Positions 56,020 through 64,000 of a stretch of DNA of 64,000 bases are shown piece after piece; within the stretch, counting starts at the first letter, position 1, and every line of letters begins with the position of its first letter. The stretch covers positions 1 through 64,000 of the forward strand of contig DASSHI010000001.1 in assembly GCA_035693025.1 (NCBI GenBank). Direction: 5' to 3'. The stretch comes from VRUE01 sp035693025. Lineage in GTDB: Bacteria; Actinomycetota; Thermoleophilia; Solirubrobacterales; 70-9. The notes under the pieces are model-generated. The model did no database searches. It was not told the DNA's origin and saw only the letters and a list, made by a program, of their open reading frames with translations. A program made the position numbers and the translations under genes.

Positions 56020-56409
56020 TCACGATCGCTGGTGCAGGACAGTCGCGGCCGCGGCCACACCCGACAGGGCAAACCCGGTCACGTGGACGCTCGTGCGCTT
56101 CGGCAGGTATCCGCCGCCCCCGCCGGCGATTCCGGCGAGGGTGTCGGCACCGTCGCACGCCAGGCCGGCGAGCAGCCATTGTCGCTGAGCCTCGCCGTCG
56201 GTTCTGTGGGCGCCAAGGGCGAGGACGAGATCCCGCACGGCCAGCACCCGAGCCAGGTAGACGGCCTGTGGATTCCCGTCCACGTCGAGGCCAAGGGCCC
56301 TGCCGACGGGCCGTGGCGCCAGCCATGCCGCGACGCCGAACGTCATCCGACCCCAGATCAAGCCGTTGAGTACCAACTTGCCCGCAAGGGTCCGATTCAC
56401 GGCGCCCAT
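56020..56409 (-). CDS. Small membrane protein (DUF4267-like)
   Basis: A 129-residue protein with three or four hydrophobic segments. LNGLIWGRMTFGVAAWLAPRPVGRALGLD at the N-terminus, ARVLAVRDLVLALGAH, LAGLACDGADTLAGIAGGGGGYLPK and VTGFALSGVAAAATVLHQR resemble DUF4267-type membrane proteins of actinobacteria. No catalytic motif is visible. It is divergent from the membrane gene at 56639. The gap between them carries operators d and e, so it belongs to the same regulon as the P450s. Confidence 0.65.
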   Translation of the reverse strand: MGAVNRTLAGKLVLNGLIWGRMTFGVAAWLAPRPVGRALGLDVDGNPQAVYLARVLAVRDLVLALGAHRTDGEAQRQWLLAGLACDGADTLAGIAGGGGGYLPKRTSVHVTGFALSGVAAAATVLHQRS

Positions 56410-56486
56410 CCCATCGCATTGTCGGTCAAAACCGCTTGGGCAACAGCCATGGAGCGCAGGCTCTCAGGACTCCTCGCCGAAAGCAA

Positions 56487-56503
56487 TGGCCAGGTGGCCA
56501 ATG
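56487..56503. promoter_or_regulatory. Cluster operator, site d
   Basis: TGGCCAGGTGGCCAATG, preceded by CGCCGAAAGCAA, lies 78 bases upstream of the DUF4267-like gene (minus) and about 136 bases before the membrane gene at 56639 (plus). Upstream AGGCTCTCAGGA repeats a sequence also found by P450 #3. Confidence 0.7.
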
Positions 56504-56547
56504 CTTCGCCGCGCCACCCAACCCTGGCCGGCCCGGCGATCGATATA

Positions 56548-56563
56548 TGCCAGGTGGCAGATG
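56548..56563. promoter_or_regulatory. Cluster operator, site e (weaker)
   Basis: TGCCAGGTGGCAGATG keeps the inverted repeat TGCCA-GG-TGGCA but has lost the outer C/G of TGGCCA. It lies 45 bases from site d and nearer the rightward membrane gene. Confidence 0.5.
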
Positions 56564-56638
56564 TAGCGCCTGCGGCTTGTGTCTAGGTTGGCGACAATGC
56601 CCGACCGTGGCGGTCGGCCTGACGCTCGGAGGTGGCCC

Positions 56639-57346
56639 ATGCAGATCGCGGACGCTCGTATCAATCGATTGATGGCCTTGGCGGCGCTGGGGATCGCCGT
56701 GCTCTACATCGCAAGCGTGCCGATCGGCACGCTGACGGGCCTGCCGGGCGGCGACGCCTCGGGCGCGACGATCGCCCGCTTCATCGGCGAGCACCGCGGC
56801 GGCATACTCGCCGCGGTCGTACTCAACGGCATCGCCTGGTGCACGCTGATGCCCTGCGTCTTCGTCGGATTGCGCGCTCTGCTCGGTGGGACGGCGGCGA
56901 CCGTGGCGATGATCTGCGCCGCGGTCGAGGCCGCGATCGTCGGCGTGGCGTTGACCTTCGGAGCGGTGCTCGCCTACGGCGCGCCCGACCTCGGTCCGCA
57001 GCTGGCGAAGGTGCTGATGGACGGCTTCGACTTGGGGACGAACGCGTCGGCGTGGCCGACGGTCCCCTGCCTGCTCGCGCTCGTCGTCGCCGCGCGGCGG
57101 TCTGGGGCGTTCTCGCGGCCCACGCTCGCCTTCGCGGGCCTCGTCGCGCTGCTGCACGCGATCACGGCGGTCTCCTTCGCGCGCTCCGGGGCGCTCTCGC
57201 CGAGCGGCATCGCGGTCGCCGGACCGGGCGCGTTCGCGATCCTGATGATCCTCGTCGGCGCCGCGCTGCTGCGCCGTCCGCTTGCCGGCGAGGCCACGGA
57301 CGGCCCGGCGGATGTCGCCCTCACGGCGAGCGCGGCGCGCACGTGA
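56639..57346 (+). CDS. Integral membrane protein (DUF4386-like)
   Basis: A 235-residue membrane protein with about six hydrophobic helices. After IADARINRLMALAALGIAVLYIASVPIGTLTG, the sequence continues with FIGEHRGGILAAVVLNGIAWCTLMPCVFVGLRALLG and further hydrophobic stretches. The general layout resembles DUF4386 proteins, of unknown function. GGAGGTGG precedes the ATG by a few bases, so unlike most neighbours it has a Shine-Dalgarno sequence. The first LuxR-type ATPase gene begins 12 bases after its stop, suggesting co-transcription from the operator d/e promoter. Confidence 0.65.
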   Translation: MQIADARINRLMALAALGIAVLYIASVPIGTLTGLPGGDASGATIARFIGEHRGGILAAVVLNGIAWCTLMPCVFVGLRALLGGTAATVAMICAAVEAAIVGVALTFGAVLAYGAPDLGPQLAKVLMDGFDLGTNASAWPTVPCLLALVVAARRSGAFSRPTLAFAGLVALLHAITAVSFARSGALSPSGIAVAGPGAFAILMILVGAALLRRPLAGEATDGPADVALTASAART

Positions 57347-57358
57347 AAGGATCTCGCG

Positions 57359-60256
57359 GTGGCCCGGCAAGACCTCGGCCGCCTCGAGCACGCGTCCCTG
57401 CCGCGCGATCCAGACCTGCCGGCAGGCGCTGGACCGCCGATCTGCCGCGACGGGCTCCCGAACAACCTGCCGCGGCAGCTCACGAGCTTCGTCGGGCGCG
57501 TGCGCGAGCTTGCCGAGATCGCGGCGGCGCTCGATGGCACGCGCATGCTGACGCTGACCGGGGCCGGTGGCTGCGGCAAGACCCGTTTGGCGGCCGAGAC
57601 CGCCGCCGACGCGCTCGACCGCTTCCCCGACGGCGCCTGGTGGGTCGAGCTCGCGCCGCTCTCCGATCCTGACGCGATCGGCCCGACGCTCGGAGAGGCG
57701 CTCGCCGTCAAGCCGCTCGCCGGTCAGAGCTCGCTCGCGGCGGTCGTCGCCCACCTCGCGGGCGCCCGCGCGCTCGTCGTGCTCGACAACTGCGAGCACC
57801 TGCTCGACGCCGGCGCCGAGACCGCCGAAGCGCTGCTCCGCGGCTGCCCGGGGGTCGTGGTGCTCGCCACCAGCCGCGCCCCGCTCGCCGTCTCGGGCGA
57901 GACGCAATGGCGAGTGCCCTCGCTCTCGCTGCCGGCCGAGGCCGCGCCCGCGCGGATCGAGGCCGTCGCCCAGTCCGACGCCGTGCGCCTGTTCATCGAG
58001 CGCGCGCTGAAGGTTCGTCCCAACTTCCGCGTCGATGAGCGCAACGCCGCCGCGATCGCGCAGATCTGCCACGACCTCGACGGCATTCCGCTCGCGATCG
58101 AGCTGGCCGCCGCGCGCGTGCGGGTGCTCGGCGTCGAGCAGATCGCGGCCGGTCTCGCCAACCGCTTCCGGCTGCTCACCGACGGCGCGCGTTCGGCGAT
58201 GCCGCGCCAGCAGACGCTGCGCGCCTCCGTCGACTGGAGCCACGAGCTGCTCACCGACGACGAGCGTCTGCTGCTGCGACGGCTCGCCGTCTTCGCCGGA
58301 CGCTGGACGCTCGACGCCGCCGAGGAGGTCTGCGCCGACGATACGCCCGGTCGGCTCGCGGTCATCGACCTGCTCACCTCGCTGGTCGACAAGTCGCTCG
58401 TGATCGGCGAGGAGCACGGTGGCGACGTGCGCTACCGGCTGCTGGAGACAGTGCGCCAGTACGCGCTCGATCGGCTCGCCCAGGCTGGCGAGACCGCGGC
58501 GCTGCGCGAGCGCCACTGTGGCTTCTTCCTGGCCCGCGCCGAGCAGATCGCGCCGCACCTGGAGCGCGCCGGACAGGGGGTGTGGCTGGACGCGCTCGAC
58601 CTCGATGGCGCCAACCTCGCCGCCGCGCTCGACCACGCGGTCGAACACGACGACGACGGCGCGCGCGCCTTGCGGATCTGCGTCGCGCTGACCGTCTGGT
58701 GGAAGCTGCGGGGGCGCTTCGCGCTGGCGGATTCCGCCTACCTGCGCGCGCTCGGCGCCGCCGCCGAGGAGCCCTCCCCGTTGCGCGCGCGGGTGCTGTG
58801 GGCACGCGGCTACCTGCTCGCCTACGGCGGCCGCTTCGAGGAGGCGATCGCCGCCGAGAGCGCGGCGCTGGAGATGGCCGAGGGGTTGGGCGAGCGATCG
58901 ACGGCCGCCCGGGCGCTCGACGCGATCGGCACCCTGCAGATGTGGCCCGACCCCGTCGGCTCCCGCGAGGGCCTCGAACGCTCGCGCGAGCTGGCGCGCC
59001 AGAGCGAGGACGAGTGGTGCTTCGTCGACGCGACGCAGATCCTCGGCTACAGCCTGTTGGCGCAGGCCGACGACGCCGCCGCCGTGCCGATGCTCGAGGA
59101 GGCGCTTGAGATGATCGAACGCACCGGCTACGCCGAGTTCGCCGCCTGGCACTGGGCCGGCATCGGCATGGCGCGCCAGATCGGCGGGCGCTACGAGGAC
59201 GCATTGCGGCACTACGCGCGGGCGATCGAGCTGGCCGACGCCGTCGGGGAGCCGGTCAGCGCCGCGATCTCGCGCGCCTACCGCGCGGTCGTGTGGACCG
59301 AGCGGGGCGCCGCCGGGCAGGCGCTCGCCGAGCTGGAGCCCGCGATGCGGCATGCGGTGAGCGCTGGCGCCGGCATGGCAATCCCGACGCTGTCGATGGC
59401 CACGCTCTACGCGCGGGCGGCCGTCGGCGAGCTCGACCCCGCGCGGAACCGGCTTCAGCGGCTGGTCGACGAAGGCGTCGGCGACAGCTTGCACGGCGTG
59501 ACCTACGCGCTGACGATGCTCGCCCGGGTCGAGCTGTCGCTGGATCTGCACACGCCGGCCTCAGAGCACGCGAAGGCGGCGCGCGAGATCGCGCAGGCGC
59601 GCCTGAAGAACCCGATGCTGCGGGCCGCCGCGAACGCCCTGCTCGGTGCCTGCGCGCTCGCCGACGACGAGCCGGGTGAGGCCGAGCGGCTCGCGCACGC
59701 CGCGCTCGGCGATGCCCTCGCCCACGACTTCCGCTCGCAGGTGCTGAGCGCGCTCGACGTCCTCGCGCTCGTCGCCGCGGCGCTCGAAAGCCACGAGGAG
59801 GCCGCGCGCATCCTCGGCGCCGCCGAACGGGTGCGGGAGGCGCTGGGCCACGTCCGCTGGCCCGCCGAGCAGGCCGCCGTCGAGGCGCTGCGCGGGCAGC
59901 TCGCCGAGGCGCTCGGCGAGCGCGAGGCCGCGGAGACGATCGAGGTGGGGCGCGCGATGAGCACCGAGGATGCGATCGGCTGGCTGCGCCGCGCGCGCGG
60001 CTCGCGCAAGCGCCCCGCGGGCGGCTGGGAGTCGTTGACGCCGACCGAGCTGCAGGTCGCCGAGCTGGCCGCCGAGGGACTGACGAACCCCGAGATCGGC
60101 GCGCGCATGTTCATCGCCCGCGGCACCGTGAAGGTCCACCTATCGCATGTCTACGCCAAGCTCGACGTGCGCAATCGCTCCGAGCTCGCGGCCGTGGTCG
60201 CGCGGCGGTCGGCGAGCAGGCAGCCGCCGTGCGGGACAGACCCCCCGACCGCCTGA
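57359..60256 (+). CDS. Large LuxR-type ATPase regulator #1
   Basis: A 965-residue STAND-family regulator. Residues 43-50 start with FVGRVREL, the usual opening of this class, and Walker A is GAGGCGKT (68-75). LVVLDNCEHLLDAG (Walker B) and LATSRAPLAVSGE follow. DLDGIPLAIELAAARVRVL and LPRQQTLRASVDWSHELL-like sequence complete the NACHT/NB-ARC-like core. A long TPR-like helical region takes up the middle. The C-terminal 60 residues are a LuxR helix-turn-helix (WESLTPTELQVAELAAEGLTNPEIGARMFIARGTVKVHLSHVYAKLDVRNRSEL). Such proteins bind ligand through ATPase/TPR domains and activate promoters. It starts with GTG 12 bases after the membrane gene. Confidence 0.9.
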   Translation: MARQDLGRLEHASLPRDPDLPAGAGPPICRDGLPNNLPRQLTSFVGRVRELAEIAAALDGTRMLTLTGAGGCGKTRLAAETAADALDRFPDGAWWVELAPLSDPDAIGPTLGEALAVKPLAGQSSLAAVVAHLAGARALVVLDNCEHLLDAGAETAEALLRGCPGVVVLATSRAPLAVSGETQWRVPSLSLPAEAAPARIEAVAQSDAVRLFIERALKVRPNFRVDERNAAAIAQICHDLDGIPLAIELAAARVRVLGVEQIAAGLANRFRLLTDGARSAMPRQQTLRASVDWSHELLTDDERLLLRRLAVFAGRWTLDAAEEVCADDTPGRLAVIDLLTSLVDKSLVIGEEHGGDVRYRLLETVRQYALDRLAQAGETAALRERHCGFFLARAEQIAPHLERAGQGVWLDALDLDGANLAAALDHAVEHDDDGARALRICVALTVWWKLRGRFALADSAYLRALGAAAEEPSPLRARVLWARGYLLAYGGRFEEAIAAESAALEMAEGLGERSTAARALDAIGTLQMWPDPVGSREGLERSRELARQSEDEWCFVDATQILGYSLLAQADDAAAVPMLEEALEMIERTGYAEFAAWHWAGIGMARQIGGRYEDALRHYARAIELADAVGEPVSAAISRAYRAVVWTERGAAGQALAELEPAMRHAVSAGAGMAIPTLSMATLYARAAVGELDPARNRLQRLVDEGVGDSLHGVTYALTMLARVELSLDLHTPASEHAKAAREIAQARLKNPMLRAAANALLGACALADDEPGEAERLAHAALGDALAHDFRSQVLSALDVLALVAAALESHEEAARILGAAERVREALGHVRWPAEQAAVEALRGQLAEALGEREAAETIEVGRAMSTEDAIGWLRRARGSRKRPAGGWESLTPTELQVAELAAEGLTNPEIGARMFIARGTVKVHLSHVYAKLDVRNRSELAAVVARRSASRQPPCGTDPPTA

Positions 60257-60298
60257 ACGCGCGTCGATCGCCTCAACCGCGCGACTCGCCGGAAGCTA

Positions 60299-60314
60299 TG
60301 GCCAGGTGGCCAAT
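60299..60314. promoter_or_regulatory. Cluster operator, site f
   Basis: TGGCCAGGTGGCCAAT, preceded by GCCGGAAGCTA and followed by CTCCC, N8, GGGAAG, lies 31 bases before the ATG of the second LuxR-type gene. Position by position it matches the block at site c. An autoregulatory site is likely. Confidence 0.75.
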
Positions 60315-60344
60315 CTCCCTGTTTTATGGGAAGATTGCCTGTCT

Positions 60345-63059
60345 ATGGTGGGCGGGGGTCCGCTGATCGGCCGCGAGGCCGAGTTCGCCGAGCTGGAGGA
60401 GCTTCTCGCCGAGGCGGGGCTCCTGACCATCGCCGGGGCCGGGGGGTGCGGCAAGACCCGCCTGGCGCTTGAGCTGGAGGATCGCATCGCGGGCGAGGAT
60501 GGAGCCGCCGGTCACGCCGTGGCGATGCTCGCGAGCGTCGCCGGAGAGGACCAGCTGCTCGACGCGCTGCTGCGCGCCTTCGGCGCCAGAGAGCAGTTCG
60601 GGTACAGCCCGAGACAGGTGCTGCTGGAGTGCGCCGCTTCGTGGCCCTCCCCATTGCTGGTGCTCGACAACTGCGAGCACCAGCTCGCTGCGGCGGCCGG
60701 CATCGTCGCCGAGTTGCTCGCTGCGGCGCCGGAGATGAGGATCCTCGCGACCAGCAGGGCGCCGCTCGGCGTCGCCGGAGAGCGGGTGTTCAACCTCCGG
60801 CCGCTGGGGCTGCCCGAAGCCGGGGGCGGGATTGCGGCGCTGGTGGGCTCGGACGCGGGGCGCCTCTTCGTCGACCGAGCCGCCCGCGCAGATCCTGCCT
60901 TCGAGCTCACGCCGGGCTCCGCGGCGGCCGCCGCGGAGCTCTGCCGCGCGCTGGACGGCCTACCGCTGGCGCTCTGCCTCGCAGCGGCGCGCTTAGGTCA
61001 GATCTCAGTGGAGGAGATCGCAGGGGAGCTCGCGCGGCCCGGCCTCTCGGGCGCGGCCGGCGAGGCCGAGCTGTCTCGGCACGATTCTCTGGACGCGTCC
61101 CTGGCTTGGAGCTATCGCCTGCTGGACGCACGCGAGCGCCAGCTCCTCCGATGCCTGTCGCTGTTTGCCGATGGCTTTACGACCGAGGCCGCGCAGTCGG
61201 TCGGAGCCCCCGAGCTGAGCACCGAGGCGGCGCGCATCCTGCTCGACTCCCTGGAGGCCAAGGGCCTGATCGCGACCGTGGGCGCGGATGCGGGAGGGCG
61301 GCGCTGGACCTTGTTCGAGACGGTCTCCGAGTACGCGGTGCGCCAGCTCGCCCTGGAGCGCGAGGAGGACGAGGCCGCCGATCGCCACCTCGCCTGGTTT
61401 GCGGCCTACGCGGCGCGGGCCGACGAGATGCTGGCGCAGGCCGATGGGCACCGCCTGATCGACGCGGAGACGGCGAACCTGCGCCGCGCCCTGGAGAGGG
61501 CAACCCTGCGCGACCCTGCGGCGGCGCCTCGCATCGCTGCCTCGCTGATGCGCCACTGGGTGCTCGGCGAGCACTTCCAGGAGGGCCGATCAGCCTGCGC
61601 GGAGGCGCTTTCGGCCTCGGCTTCGACCGACGGCGAGGCGGGATCGCGCGCGGTGCTGCACGGCGGCGCGAGCGTCTTCGCGCTGCTGGCCGAGGATTAC
61701 GCGGGCGCGCTGGGCAGCGTGCAGCAGGCCGTGGGGCTCCTGCCCGGGATCACGGACGCAGACGCCGAGGCCGCCTGCCTGCTGCTCTGCTCGACGGTCC
61801 TGATCCAGACCGGCGCCGATCTGACGGAAGGATTCCGCTTCGCGGAGCGGGCGGTCGAGCTCGAGCGATCTTCCGGGAGGCCCTTGCCGCTCGCCTATGC
61901 GCTGGCCAACCTCTCGATCTCCGCCGGGCTGTGCGAGCGCTTCGATCTCGCTTCCGCCGCCTACGAGGAGTTCCTCGCGATCCGCCCTGCCTGCGATCAC
62001 CCGAGGCTGCGCACCTGGGCCGAGCAGGCAGCGGCGTGGACCGATGTCAGCGTCGGCTCGCCGCGGCGAGCGCTCGAGCACGCCGATCGCGCGCTGGCGC
62101 TGGAGGGCAGCGGGCCGACGATGACGCACTTCCAGGCGCTCGGCTTTCGCATCCAGGCGCTGGCCCGTCTCGGGGAGACCGAGCGGGCCTCCCAGGAGGG
62201 AGCGGAGGCGATGAAGCGAGCCGAGGAGTCCGGCGCGCTGGTCGCGGCGCCGGCGATCGATGTGGCGCTGATGGTCGCCGATCTCCAGTCGGCGAACCTC
62301 GACGGAGCGCAGGAGCGGGCACGGCGACTGCTGGAGATGCCGCACCTGCACACGCTGGCCCTCGCCCGCGAGACGTTGACGCGCGCCGCCCTTGCCCGCG
62401 GTGATCTCGCCCAGGCGCAGTCTGAGTGCCGCGAGCTGGAAGCGATCGCCGAGCGATCGGGCAGTGCCCGTCAGGCCGCGACCGCCCAGCGCCTCATGGG
62501 CTCGGCAGCGGTGCGCGCAGGTGAGACCAAGCGCGGCCGGGACCTCTTGCACGACGCCCTGCGGACGTGCGCCGAACTGGGCCTCGAGCGCGATGCGGCG
62601 GAGACGCTGGAGGAGCTCGCGCTGGCCGAGGCGCGAAGCGGAGCGCTGGAGCGCCCGGCCCGCCTCGCGGGGGCCGCTGCGGCGACCTGGGCCCGCCTGG
62701 AGTGTGCCCCCTCGCCGATCACGAGGGACGACTTGAACGCCATCGCCGCGCAGCTCGACGGCGACGCAGGCAGCTGGCGGGCAGCGTGGGAGCAGGGCCA
62801 GGGGCTGACGCTGGAGGAGGCGACCGCCTACGCGCGGCGCGGGAGGGGCCCGCGCGATCGCCCGCCCGTCGGCTGGGAGAGCCTCACGCCGGTCGAGTTA
62901 CAGGTCGCCGAGCTTGCCTCCGAGGGAATGTCCAACCCCCAGATCGCCGCCCAGCTCTTCGTCTCGCGCAGCACGGTGAAGCTGCATCTCTCAAACGTCT
63001 ACCGCAAGCTCGGGGTCCGCAACCGAGTCGAGCTTGCGCGGATCGCACAGCATGGATGA
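60345..63059 (+). CDS. Large LuxR-type ATPase regulator #2
   Basis: A 904-residue paralogue of the previous gene. PLIGREAEFAELEELL precedes Walker A GAGGCGKT (31-38). LLVLDNCEHQLAAAAG, LATSRAPLGVAGER and ALDGLPLALCLAAARLGQI follow, then a long helical repeat region. The LuxR helix-turn-helix at the C-terminus reads WESLTPVELQVAELASEGMSNPQIAAQLFVSRSTVKLHLSNVYRKLGVRNRVELA, closely similar to that of regulator #1, so both may recognise the same operator. The ATG at 60345 keeps the first conserved residues and lies 31 bases after operator f. The BVMO gene follows 69 bases after the stop. Confidence 0.9.
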   Translation: MVGGGPLIGREAEFAELEELLAEAGLLTIAGAGGCGKTRLALELEDRIAGEDGAAGHAVAMLASVAGEDQLLDALLRAFGAREQFGYSPRQVLLECAASWPSPLLVLDNCEHQLAAAAGIVAELLAAAPEMRILATSRAPLGVAGERVFNLRPLGLPEAGGGIAALVGSDAGRLFVDRAARADPAFELTPGSAAAAAELCRALDGLPLALCLAAARLGQISVEEIAGELARPGLSGAAGEAELSRHDSLDASLAWSYRLLDARERQLLRCLSLFADGFTTEAAQSVGAPELSTEAARILLDSLEAKGLIATVGADAGGRRWTLFETVSEYAVRQLALEREEDEAADRHLAWFAAYAARADEMLAQADGHRLIDAETANLRRALERATLRDPAAAPRIAASLMRHWVLGEHFQEGRSACAEALSASASTDGEAGSRAVLHGGASVFALLAEDYAGALGSVQQAVGLLPGITDADAEAACLLLCSTVLIQTGADLTEGFRFAERAVELERSSGRPLPLAYALANLSISAGLCERFDLASAAYEEFLAIRPACDHPRLRTWAEQAAAWTDVSVGSPRRALEHADRALALEGSGPTMTHFQALGFRIQALARLGETERASQEGAEAMKRAEESGALVAAPAIDVALMVADLQSANLDGAQERARRLLEMPHLHTLALARETLTRAALARGDLAQAQSECRELEAIAERSGSARQAATAQRLMGSAAVRAGETKRGRDLLHDALRTCAELGLERDAAETLEELALAEARSGALERPARLAGAAAATWARLECAPSPITRDDLNAIAAQLDGDAGSWRAAWEQGQGLTLEEATAYARRGRGPRDRPPVGWESLTPVELQVAELASEGMSNPQIAAQLFVSRSTVKLHLSNVYRKLGVRNRVELARIAQHG

Positions 63060-63075
63060 GAGCGCCGTCCGGGTT

Positions 63076-63089
63076 TGGCCAGGTGGCCA
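63076..63089. promoter_or_regulatory. Cluster operator, site g
   Basis: TGGCCAGGTGGCCA is followed by GTGTTTCACC. It is 39 bases before the ATG of the BVMO-like gene, with TAGCGT (63113-63118) as likely -10, so the operator sits in the -35 region of that promoter. Confidence 0.75.
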
Positions 63090-63128
63090 GTGTTTCACCG
63101 TCCTCCGCGGGCTAGCGTGCGCGTCGCG

Positions 63129-64000
63129 ATGAGGACGACAGCCGATACGCAACCGGAGGTCGAGGTTGCGATCGTCGGCGCCGGGTTCTCGGGGATCGGG
63201 ACGGCGATCGAGCTCGACCGGGCCGGCTTTCGCGACTGGGCGCTGATCGAGGAGGGCAGCGGCGTCGGCGGCGCCTGGTACTGGAACACCTATCCCGGCA
63301 TCGGCGTCGACATCCCCTCGTTCAGCTACCAGTTCTCCTTTGAGCAGCGCTCCGACTGGTCGCGGGTCTACGCGAAGGGCGAGGAGCTGAGGGGCTACGC
63401 CGAGGACTGCGTCGACCGCTACGGCCTCCGGTCGCGGATCCGCTTCGACTCGAAGGTCGTCTCGGCGAGCTATGACGAGGAGGGCCACTTCTGGCGCCTC
63501 GATATCGCCGAAGGGCCGGCGCTGAGCGCCCGCCACCTCGTCGGCGCCACCGGAATCCTCTCCCAGCCCAAGCCGCTCGACATCCCGGGCCTCGACGACT
63601 TCGCCGGTCAGGTCATGCACACGGCGCGCTGGGATCACGACGTCGACCTCGCGGGCAGGCGGGTCGCGATCGTCGGCACCGGCGCCTCCGCCGTGCAGGT
63701 GATCCCGGCGATCGCCCCTCGGGTCGAGCGCCTCACCGTCCTGCAGCGGACGCCGATCTGGTGCCTGCCGAAGCCCGACGGGCCGATTCGGCCAGGAATG
63801 AGGCGCATCCTCGAGCGGGTGCCGGGGGCGGGGCGCGTGGCGCGCGCCCTGAGCCAGGCCTACGTCGAGCTCATCTTCCCGATCGCCGCCCACTACCCCC
63901 GGCCGCTGAGGCTGGCGAGCATCGGCGAAAGGCAGGCGCTGAAGGGTCTGCGCAGCCAGGTCCGGGACCCGGTCGTCCGCGAGAAGCTGACGCCCAGCTA
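63129..64000 (+). CDS. Baeyer-Villiger-type flavin monooxygenase (3' end beyond window)
   Basis: About 290 residues are visible of a class B flavoprotein monooxygenase. VAIVGAGFSGIGTAIEL binds FAD. GVGGAWYWNTYPGIGVDIPSFSYQFSF is the strongly conserved BVMO segment with the Asp near the flavin. LVGATGILSQPKPLDIPGLDDFAGQVMHTARWDHD matches the BVMO fingerprint FxGxxxHxxxW. VAIVGTGASAVQVIPAIAPRV is the second (NADPH) Rossmann loop. These enzymes insert oxygen next to a ketone, making esters or lactones, and many act on steroids or terpenoid ketones. TAGCGT lies ten bases before the ATG, with operator g further upstream. The gene fits the oxidative cluster. Confidence 0.88.
   Translation, partial: MRTTADTQPEVEVAIVGAGFSGIGTAIELDRAGFRDWALIEEGSGVGGAWYWNTYPGIGVDIPSFSYQFSFEQRSDWSRVYAKGEELRGYAEDCVDRYGLRSRIRFDSKVVSASYDEEGHFWRLDIAEGPALSARHLVGATGILSQPKPLDIPGLDDFAGQVMHTARWDHDVDLAGRRVAIVGTGASAVQVIPAIAPRVERLTVLQRTPIWCLPKPDGPIRPGMRRILERVPGAGRVARALSQAYVELIFPIAAHYPRPLRLASIGERQALKGLRSQVRDPVVREKLTPS

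Noticed and set aside
55909..56586. Plus-strand frame beginning MANLPILWKGC after operator c as a real gene
   Set aside because: Only the operator-derived first residues resemble the regulator #2 leader; the rest is antisense to the DUF4267-like gene and shows no domain.

Overview
The window is GC-rich chromosomal DNA with dense coding on both strands, frequent GTG starts and 4- or 8-base gene overlaps. Coenzyme F420 genes (CofD, NpdG, a deazaflavin-dependent nitroreductase relative), a PknB-like kinase and large LuxR-type ATPase regulators point to an Actinomycetota. The mix of acyl-CoA catabolism, P450s and a Baeyer-Villiger-type monooxygenase would suit a Thermoleophilia/Solirubrobacterales soil lineage, but that rank is inference. 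Many genes have a TANNNT hexamer only 6-10 bases before the start codon and no Shine-Dalgarno sequence, which suggests widespread leaderless transcription.

Layout. 0-8.1 kb: F420 genes (cofD, npdG) diverge from a short-chain acyl-CoA/ketone-body block (SDR, hotdog thioesterase, HMG-CoA lyase, acyl-CoA carboxylase beta subunit, acetoacetyl-CoA synthetase, metallo-beta-lactamase-fold hydrolase). 8.1-17.8 kb: a tRNA-rich accessory stretch (Leu-CAA, Leu-TAG, Trp, Gly, Pro). It holds two free-standing endonucleases (LAGLIDADG, HNH), each with a LexA-type box just upstream, a second lactonase/carboxyltransferase pair, and a PQQ-repeat lipoprotein. It also holds an OLD-type ATPase-nuclease lying between tRNA-Pro and a degraded tRNA-Pro-like fragment plus an integrase remnant, then a HicBA toxin-antitoxin pair and a lipoprotein. 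17.8-23.9 kb: housekeeping-like singles (MDR reductase, Ser/Thr kinase, F420-type reductase, PhoD phosphatase, ABC substrate-binding lipoprotein).

23.9-33.3 kb: two divergent catabolic operons around an IclR regulator. The leftward arm carries a split transketolase, an APC permease and a cyclase-family hydrolase. The rightward arm carries a class III aminotransferase, a CoA-transferase, an SDR and a double-hotdog hydratase. Together they look like one uptake and degradation pathway for an amine-bearing or acid substrate that I cannot name. 33.3-42.1 kb: hydrolases, Nudix, RDD membrane protein, secreted protease, haloalkane dehalogenase, metallophosphoesterase, tRNA-Leu(CAG), tRNA-Glu, and a MarR/cupin pair.

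42.1-64 kb: an oxidative cluster with three cytochrome P450s (two carrying single-base frameshifts), an AMP-forming acyl-CoA ligase, a rubber-oxygenase-like DUF2236 protein, a TetR/glycosyltransferase operon, small membrane proteins, a Baeyer-Villiger-type monooxygenase and three giant ATPase regulators. One regulator fuses an adenylate-cyclase-like domain to an SCP2 sterol-carrier domain. A near-palindromic element, TGGCCAGGTGGCCA, recurs in almost every divergent promoter of this block (seven sites, one weaker) and I did not see it in the rest of the window by eye. I regard this apparent regulon as the most interesting system here. A separate dispersed palindrome family (CGCCGTAGAGGTTTG arms) occurs at three intergenic sites in the first 35 kb.
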